Part shown: positions 58,799 to 64,000 of the stretch, one piece after another
Layout of the letters: each line of letters begins with the position of its first letter
Numbering within the stretch: the stretch's first letter is position 1
Source: Candidatus Aminicenantota bacterium
GTDB taxonomy: Bacteria; Acidobacteriota; Aminicenantia; Aminicenantales; Aminicenantaceae
Direction of reading: 5' to 3'
Length of the DNA stretch: 64,000 nt
Assembly: GCA_020344415.1 (NCBI GenBank)
Contig: CP070825.1
Coordinates: 4,357,231-4,421,230, forward strand
The notes under the pieces: model-generated
Database searches by the model: none
Seen by the model: only the letters and a program-made list of their open reading frames with translations
Told to the model about the DNA's origin: nothing
Position numbers and translations under genes: made by a program

Positions 58799-60960
58799 AA
58801 AAAGACGAATATATGGATCTTGATTTCAGTGACATAAAAGTAAATTTTCCTCTTAAACGCCGAGAGTTTCTCAAGCTCTTGGGCGGAGGAATCGTAATCC
58901 TTTTCTCTCCTTATGATATTGTCGCAATACAGGAAGGACAGCGCAGAGGATTCCGACAGAGAACCCCTGAAGATTTTAATGCCTTTCTTAGGATTGGAGA
59001 AAATGGCAGAGTCACCTGCTTCACAGGAAAAACCGAATTGGGCCAGGGTGTCGTAACATCCCTAGCACAAATGCTAGCTGATGAACTCAATGTCCCGTTA
59101 GATTCTGTGGATATGGTTATGGGAGACACGGATCTCTGTCCGTGGGATATGGGGACTTTCGGATCCCTTACTACCCGCATGTTTGGTCCCATAATGAGAG
59201 CGGCTGCTGCTGAAGCGAGGGCTGTATTAATGGAGTTAGCAGCTGAATATCTTCAGACCCCCGCAGACAGGTTGAAAGCAAAAGATGGTGTGATTTTCGA
59301 CAAAACTCAGAACAAAAATAAGGTTACTTATGCACAACTGACCAAAGGGAAAAAAATCCAAAGGCACCTGAAGGAAAAAGCCATCGTAGAAAAAAACTCG
59401 GAATTTACGATCGTCGGGAAACCCCTGCTGCGGCGAGACGCCATGGAGAAGGTCACGGGAGAGGCAAAATTTGCAGGGGATATTCGCCTTCCTGGTATGC
59501 TGTATGCAAGGATTTTAAGACCCCCAGCACATCGAGCAAAATTAAAGAGTGTGGATACCACGGCTTCCAAAAAGATGAAAGATGTTCGGGTAGTTCAAGA
59601 GGGAGATTTGGTTGCAGTCCTTCACGAGCACCCCGACGAGGCTGAAAAAGCGCTGGCAAAGGTCAAAGCTCAGTATGAGAAACCAGAAGAAAAACTCGAT
59701 GATAAGACCATTTTTGACCATCTCGTCAACGTCGCTCCCGAAGGAGAAGCAGTTGCTCATGGAGGAAACCTCTCTGACGGCGAAAAACTAGCTTCTGAAA
59801 TTTTTGAGGAAACATATTTGAACAGCTACGTTGCACATTCCCCTATAGAGACCCATACAGCCGTGGCTCAAATTGAAGGAGACAAAGCAACAGTCTGGGC
59901 ATCCACCCAGAGGCCGTTTGGCGCTCAAGAAGAAGTTGCCCAGGCCATAGGTTTTCCTTCAAAAAATGTCCGCGTCATCACCCCATTCGTAGGAGGAGGA
60001 TTTGGAGGAAAGAATCAAAACCAGCAAGCTGTAGAAGCAGCCCGTTTAGCGAAATTAGCAGGGAAACCAGTTCAAGTTGCCTGGACCCGTGCAGAAGAGT
60101 TCTTCTATGATACATTCCGCCCAGCCGCAGTAGTTAAAATAAAATCTGGAATCAACCGTCAGGGTAAAATTGTTCTCTGGGATTATATAGTTTACTTCGC
60201 AGGAGAAAGAGGTTCCACAAAATTATATGAGATTCCCCATCATCGAACGATCTTCTCAGGAGGAAGCTGGCGGGGTACTCCTGGCTCCCATCCCTTCAGC
60301 ACAGGAGCCTGGCGTGCTCCTGCCAATAACACCAATACCTTTGCCAGGGAATCGCAGATTGATATCATGGCTTCAAAAGCTGGCATGGATCCTCTGGAGT
60401 TCCGCCTGAAGAATTTGAGCGACAAAAGAATGAGAAGAGTTCTTGAAGCTGCTGCAAAGGAATTCGGATGGACCCCATCAAAAGCACCCAGTGGTCGAGG
60501 CTGCGGCATATCCTGCGGTATCGATGCAGGCACATATGTAGCTCACATAGCAGAAGTTGAGGTCGACAGGAAAAAAGGAAGTGCTCAGGTTAAACGTGTC
60601 GTATGTGCTCAAGAAATGGGATTATGCGTCAATCCTGCCGGAGCAAAACTGCAGATAGAAGGTTGTATCACAATGGGATTGGGCTATGCTCTGACAGAAG
60701 AAATCCATTTCAAAGGTGGAGAAATCTTTGACACGAATTTTGACACCTATGAAATAACCCGTTTCTCCTGGCAGCCAAAGATCGAGACTGTGATTATAGA
60801 TGCAAAAGACTCTCCTCCCCAGGGAGGCGGGGAGCCAGCAATCATTTGTATGGGCGCTGTTGTAGCCAATGCGATTTATGATGCCACGGGCGCCAGGGTA
60901 TTCCAGCTGCCTATGACCCCAGAGAGAATCAAAAAAGCTATCGGGGTCAGGCCTTTATAA
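58795..60960 (+). CDS. Tat-exported molybdopterin subunit (IorB-like)
   Basis: The 721-residue subunit has its own twin-arginine signal near its start (PLKRREFLKLLGGGIVILFSP), so this enzyme is exported through the large subunit. The N-terminal half is an IorB-type duplicated domain (RVTCFTGKTELGQGVVTSLAQMLADELN, MVMGDTDLCPWDMGTFGS). The usual cofactor motifs follow: GKPLLRRDAMEKVTGEAKFAGD, FVGGGFGGKNQNQ, STGAWRAPANNTNTFARE and QGGGEPAIICMGAVVANAIYD with the catalytic Glu. AATGGAGGGAAAAG precedes the ATG. Its last codons and TAA stop fall within a dispersed inverted repeat, so the C-terminus may have been altered. Confidence 0.92.
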   Translation: MKKDEYMDLDFSDIKVNFPLKRREFLKLLGGGIVILFSPYDIVAIQEGQRRGFRQRTPEDFNAFLRIGENGRVTCFTGKTELGQGVVTSLAQMLADELNVPLDSVDMVMGDTDLCPWDMGTFGSLTTRMFGPIMRAAAAEARAVLMELAAEYLQTPADRLKAKDGVIFDKTQNKNKVTYAQLTKGKKIQRHLKEKAIVEKNSEFTIVGKPLLRRDAMEKVTGEAKFAGDIRLPGMLYARILRPPAHRAKLKSVDTTASKKMKDVRVVQEGDLVAVLHEHPDEAEKALAKVKAQYEKPEEKLDDKTIFDHLVNVAPEGEAVAHGGNLSDGEKLASEIFEETYLNSYVAHSPIETHTAVAQIEGDKATVWASTQRPFGAQEEVAQAIGFPSKNVRVITPFVGGGFGGKNQNQQAVEAARLAKLAGKPVQVAWTRAEEFFYDTFRPAAVVKIKSGINRQGKIVLWDYIVYFAGERGSTKLYEIPHHRTIFSGGSWRGTPGSHPFSTGAWRAPANNTNTFARESQIDIMASKAGMDPLEFRLKNLSDKRMRRVLEAAAKEFGWTPSKAPSGRGCGISCGIDAGTYVAHIAEVEVDRKKGSAQVKRVVCAQEMGLCVNPAGAKLQIEGCITMGLGYALTEEIHFKGGEIFDTNFDTYEITRFSWQPKIETVIIDAKDSPPQGGGEPAIICMGAVVANAIYDATGARVFQLPMTPERIKKAIGVRPL

Positions 60961-61038
60961 GTTTTATAAATGGGCGCGTCTTAATAATCTCATTTGCATT
61001 TAGAAGCGAATTATGAAAGTTATGAAAGCCTGATCCCA
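60943..61038. repeat. Variable-stem inverted repeat overlapping the 3' end of the IorB-like gene
   Basis: GGGGTCAGGCCTTTATAAGT (from 60943) pairs, with several mismatches, with a right arm ending AAAGCCTGATCCCA (61038). The left arm encodes the final residues G-V-R-P-L and the TAA stop (60958-60960) of the large subunit. The right arm ends four bases before the mocA stop on the opposite strand. Confidence 0.8.
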
Positions 61039-61041
61039 CTG

Positions 61042-61635
61042 CTATTTTTTATTCTTCAATTCCAATTCTCGATCATAATCATCTGCGTCATCGATGTCTT
61101 GGAGTATGTTCGGTGTCTCCACTTCAACCTCCTGTACGTCCTCTGGATGGCTATAGACAACACCCCTCAGTCCAACATCTGCGCTTAACTTCTCCACTTC
61201 ACCTCTGTATTTCACATCAATCAGAACAGGATGACCTCGATTCCCCTCATAGACAGGCAGGATAATCCCTTTCTTTGTCTTTTTATAGGCATCAATGACT
61301 TCATTGATAACAGCGTGAGAAATGGCAGGTTGATCTCCGAGAAAGACCAGCACGGCTTGTGCATCCTCGGGAAGCGTTTGAAATCCTATCTGGGCAGATG
61401 AAAGCATCCCCTCGTGAAAATTCGGATTAAAGACAATCTCTACTGGCAAACCCTTGATCTTCTCCTCAATCTTCTCACTATCTGCACCTAGAACGACCAG
61501 AATACTTCCTGCCTTTGATTTAACCACATTATCAATGACAGTCTCGATCATCGTTTTTTCACCAAAAGGAAGAAGAAGCTTTGGCTTGCCCATCCTTTTA
61601 GATTCGCCAGCGGCTAGGATCATGGCACATATCAT
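61042..61635 (-). CDS. mocA: Molybdenum cofactor cytidylyltransferase (MocA-like)
   Basis: MocA adds CMP to the molybdenum cofactor, the form used by xanthine-oxidase-family enzymes. The 197-residue nucleotidyltransferase begins AMILAAGESKRMGKPKLLLPFGEKTMIE, with the signature G-x-S-x-R-M-G-x-x-K. VFLGDQPAISHAVINEVIDAY and NRGHPVLID, also typical, follow. It overlaps the xdhC start by four bases, forming one transcription unit facing the two hydroxylase operons. This suits a role in making the cofactor for the enzymes at 54771 and 58795. Confidence 0.93.
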   Translation of the reverse strand: MICAMILAAGESKRMGKPKLLLPFGEKTMIETVIDNVVKSKAGSILVVLGADSEKIEEKIKGLPVEIVFNPNFHEGMLSSAQIGFQTLPEDAQAVLVFLGDQPAISHAVINEVIDAYKKTKKGIILPVYEGNRGHPVLIDVKYRGEVEKLSADVGLRGVVYSHPEDVQEVEVETPNILQDIDDADDYDRELELKNKK

Positions 61636-62720
61636 TTTCTATCCTTCCTTTTATCCTGGATTTGGCTGCGCACGAAAGCAAGCTGGGCAGCGATGCTGAT
61701 GGCAATCTCTTCCACAGTCTTTGATTGGATATCGATCCCAATCGGAGCATGAACACGATCAAATTGACTGGCTGTAGCCCAGCCTTTTTCTAGGAATTGT
61801 TCTCTCATCAAATTTATTTTTCGTCTACTCCCTATCATTCCAATATATGCCGCTTCAGAAGTTATGCATTCACGGAGAGCATCTGCATCGCAGCGATGGC
61901 CTCGTGTGACTATGACCATATATGTTTCAGGAGAAACAGGAAAATTCTGGATAGCTTTTCCAATTTCATCGACAATTATATGGTCCGTATCAGGCAGTCT
62001 TTCTTCATTCGCAAACTCAGGCCTGTCATCTATGACAGTGACTTCGAAATTCAAGAGACTCCCTAGATGAGCGACGACCTGACCAATGTGGCCTGCTCCG
62101 GCGATAACAAGTCGAGGTAAAGGAAAAATCGGTTCTAAGAAAAGCAGCCTCTCTTCTGCTTTTTCCGGGAATTGTTCTTCCTTGATTTTTAATAACTTTG
62201 GATCACCTTCTGAAAGAGCATTTTTGATCTCCTCCTGTAACAGAGGATGCTGCAACTCTATGTCAGGCTGAATTTCCTCTCCTCTCTCTACCCAATACCG
62301 CAATAGAGAGACACTCTTATCAGATAATTTATTTATAAATGTGGCTAGAACTCCTGGCTGACGCCCTTCGAGGGATTGACTGAGGTTATGGAAAGCATCT
62401 CTGTGTTCTTCGGGGCTGGCATCGATCAAAATCCTAACTTCGCCCCCGCAGATGGCTCCCTCCTCAGCAGAGACATCTTCTCTAAGGCTGAATTCGGAGA
62501 TGAGGGAACTTTTCTTATCAAGAGCTTCTAATGCTTTTTTCTTTGCATCAAATTCTAGCAACCCGCCTCCCAGGGTTCCTTCAATCAGCCCTTCAGATGA
62601 AAATAGTGCAGAAGCTCCTGGCACCTGAGGTGCTGATCCTACTGTATCGACGATAACACCAAAAACCAGAGGCCTCTTCTCTTCCAGCAGATTGAAAAGT
62701 TGGACATAGATGTTTTTCAT
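61632..62720 (-). CDS. xdhC: XdhC/CoxI-family maturation factor
   Basis: XdhC-type proteins bind the molybdenum cofactor, help sulfurate it and insert it into xanthine-oxidase-family enzymes. The 362-residue protein has the N-terminal XdhC_CoxI part (GVIVDTVGSAPQVPGASALF, GTLGGGLLEFDAKKKALEAL, GAICGGEVRILID) and a C-terminal Rossmann domain (RLVIAGAGHIGQVVAHLGSLLNFEVTVIDDR, VTRGHRCDADALRECI, YIGMIGSRRKI and APIGIDIQSKTVEEIAISI). Length is typical. mocA overlaps its end by four bases. Confidence 0.95.
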   Translation of the reverse strand: MKNIYVQLFNLLEEKRPLVFGVIVDTVGSAPQVPGASALFSSEGLIEGTLGGGLLEFDAKKKALEALDKKSSLISEFSLREDVSAEEGAICGGEVRILIDASPEEHRDAFHNLSQSLEGRQPGVLATFINKLSDKSVSLLRYWVERGEEIQPDIELQHPLLQEEIKNALSEGDPKLLKIKEEQFPEKAEERLLFLEPIFPLPRLVIAGAGHIGQVVAHLGSLLNFEVTVIDDRPEFANEERLPDTDHIIVDEIGKAIQNFPVSPETYMVIVTRGHRCDADALRECITSEAAYIGMIGSRRKINLMREQFLEKGWATASQFDRVHAPIGIDIQSKTVEEIAISIAAQLAFVRSQIQDKRKDRK

Positions 62721-62911
62721 TTCAATTGAGTCTCAGGTTGAAGTGGTTATTCCTAGGAACTTGTGATTTAATACACATGAGCTTCTCTTATCGTAAATCA
62801 GATTCCAAGAATACTAAATCAGCCAAATCATAGCAAGGATTTACGTCTAGATGAATCCTACTATTTTTTTGGGCGAACGAAAAAGGAAAAAATAATGAGA
62901 TGACAGTTTTC

Positions 62912-63436
62912 CTAGGAAGCAGAGATACTAGTGATTTCTTCAATCAACCGAGAAAAATCCTTTTTATCTTCAATATTAAATACTTTCACATCACCCATGC
63001 CGAGCAGAGGAAGGAATTCTTCAAGGATATTTGCCCGTACGACAAGGACAGATCTTTTTGAGGACTGAAATATAATTTTCTCCAGCGCTGGCCACAAACC
63101 TCCTCCTGCAAGCTCCAGAGGACCCACTTCATCAACGAAAAGAAGCCCATCCTTTTTGTTTCGAATAATTATCTCTTCCGCCCTGGCTAAGCCTTGCGGG
63201 ATAAAAAAGAATGAACCAACTCTCTGCCAACCCCTCTCTCCTACTTTACGGATAAATGGAATTGACTCCTCCTTTTTTATATCAAATAAATCGTACCCAA
63301 TGACCTCCTGGTCATCCAGAACTGCTTCACTCAAAAAACCTTCTATCTCAAGTTGTTGTTTTTTCAATTCATGGACTACTCTTTTCAGGAAAGTCGTTTT
63401 CCCAGAACGGACAGGGCCAGTCAAAATAAGGATCAT
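62912..63436 (-). CDS. THEP1-type nucleoside-triphosphatase
   Basis: A 174-residue P-loop NTPase. Walker A is ILTGPVRSGKTTFLKRVV at the very start and Walker B is DGLLFVDEVGPLELAGGG, matching the THEP1/DUF2478 family. FLSEAVLDDQEVIGYDLFDI lies between them. In many genomes family members neighbour Mo/W cofactor or molybdo-enzyme genes, as here, 191 bases upstream of xdhC on the same strand. A role in cofactor handling is plausible but not shown. No clear ribosome site precedes the ATG. Confidence 0.88.
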   Translation of the reverse strand: MILILTGPVRSGKTTFLKRVVHELKKQQLEIEGFLSEAVLDDQEVIGYDLFDIKKEESIPFIRKVGERGWQRVGSFFFIPQGLARAEEIIIRNKKDGLLFVDEVGPLELAGGGLWPALEKIIFQSSKRSVLVVRANILEEFLPLLGMGDVKVFNIEDKKDFSRLIEEITSISAS

Positions 63437-63563
63437 AGATAAAAAATAATGTAATAAGAAATAGAAGTCAAAAGCTAAAAGAATGAATAAAAATAAGTAT
63501 CAACGATTCGGAAGTGTCTCAGAATTTATGTTTAAATCAAATTATCATAAAAGATGAAATAGG

Positions 63564-64000
63564 CTATTTTTCCCAACGCACGCTATAACATCTCATGATA
63601 TGGTATCCGTCTTCTGTTTCCTCTCTTCCATATAACTTGTCTCCCTTCCAGACCATCGGCTCCACATTTAGTAGTACTTTTGCGATGTACCGTCCCTCTT
63701 TATCAAAAACATCATGAAAAAACGCTCCCTTTCCTTTTCCCCTCTCATAAGTTCTCACAAACAACCTTCCTTGACCGTCCAGCGAAAAGCTCTGACAGGC
63801 TGGATAATCTTTTGGAAATTCTATCCTGTCTTTGATCATAGCGGCCTCAGGTGGGATTCGAGTCAACATCTCTTCCTTATCCTCTTTTTCAATCTTAACT
63901 GGATTATACTCTTTCAAAATTCTCTTGATTATCTTCCCTTCTGAATTGAAAATCTCGATTTTATATTCTTTAAGGTTTCCGTAATAAATTGTGTCATCTT
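63564..64000 (-). CDS. 6-bladed beta-propeller protein, C-terminal part, cut by window edge
   Basis: The minus-strand frame is open from the window end to the stop at 63564, giving about 145 residues. It reads DDTIYYGNLKEYKIEIFNSEGKI near the edge, then IPPEAAMIKDRIEFPKDYPA, FSLDGQGRLFVRTYERG and DVFDKEGRYIAKVLLNVEPMVWKGDKLYGREE. The alternation of short beta strands with D-x-x-G turns matches the NHL/6-bladed propeller proteins common in Aminicenantes and Bacteroidetes, usually secreted or lipid-anchored. The N-terminus, including any signal peptide, lies outside. A TTG at 63915-63917 is an internal codon, not the start. Confidence 0.7.
   Translation of the reverse strand, partial: DDTIYYGNLKEYKIEIFNSEGKIIKRILKEYNPVKIEKEDKEEMLTRIPPEAAMIKDRIEFPKDYPACQSFSLDGQGRLFVRTYERGKGKGAFFHDVFDKEGRYIAKVLLNVEPMVWKGDKLYGREETEDGYHIMRCYSVRWEK

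Overview
The window looks like a chromosomal segment of an uncultured anaerobic or microaerophilic bacterium of moderate-to-low GC. The best guess is Candidatus Aminicenantes (OP8) or a nearby Acidobacteria-like lineage. That guess rests on gene content: sortilin/BNR-repeat secreted proteins, a zinc-ribbon Ser/Thr kinase with TPR repeats, a tungsten-type aldehyde:ferredoxin oxidoreductase (AOR) operon, exported xanthine-oxidase-family enzymes, a PilV/W/X/Y1 minor-pilin operon and a 6-bladed-propeller protein. No rRNA or universal marker lies in the window, so the assignment is an inference. Only one tRNA (Pro, GGG) was found. I saw no CRISPR array, rRNA, replication origin or intact transposase.

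Layout. 1-2023 (minus): panC (cut by the window edge), panB and a deoxynucleoside-kinase-like gene. 2024-2507: degenerate repeats, then pspC. 2830-7163 (minus): an AOR operon consisting of a membrane protein, a polyferredoxin, the AOR, and its own MoaD-like and MoeB-like proteins. 7223-9561: glutamate-semialdehyde dehydrogenase and an HD protein. 9617-13672: a giant secreted beta-propeller protein. 14071-15981: rarA and a MerR regulator. 16039-21860: tRNA-Pro followed by what looks like a decayed integrative element (integrase fragments, an excisionase-like gene, a cyclopropane-synthase-like methyltransferase) and a Ser/Thr kinase. 21974-27330 (plus): cupin, surE, VTT membrane protein, creatininase-like protein and two glycosyltransferases. 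27551-33746: DUF3014 protein, a PurF-like protein without the catalytic Cys, M48 protease, HGSNAT-like acyltransferase, YbhB and acid phosphatase. 34231-40677 (plus): minor-pilin operon ending in PilY1. 40788-52941: mostly secreted hydrolases (gamma-glutamyltransferase, serine hydrolase, 5'-nucleotidase, cyclase, M1-like protein) with PhzF and a GHMP kinase. 53441-63436: two xanthine-oxidase-family operons facing mocA, xdhC and a THEP1-type NTPase, which are cofactor-maturation genes. 63564 to the end: a partial 6-bladed propeller gene.

Functional picture. The AOR, the two periplasm-directed molybdo-hydroxylases, MocA and XdhC together suggest strong investment in Mo/W-dependent aldehyde or N-heterocycle oxidation. 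Both the AOR operon and the first hydroxylase operon begin with a related multi-pass membrane protein of unknown function, which is one of the best leads here.

The other notable layer is the non-coding sequence. Intergenic spaces are filled with several families of inverted-repeat elements. In one family the outer bases are constant (GGGGTCAGG...CCTGACCCC) while the inner stem differs between copies yet stays self-complementary within each copy. One element is nested inside another. A second, longer two-copy element behaves the same way, with constant core and different but self-complementary outer arms. Repeats supply or overlap the stop codons of three genes.
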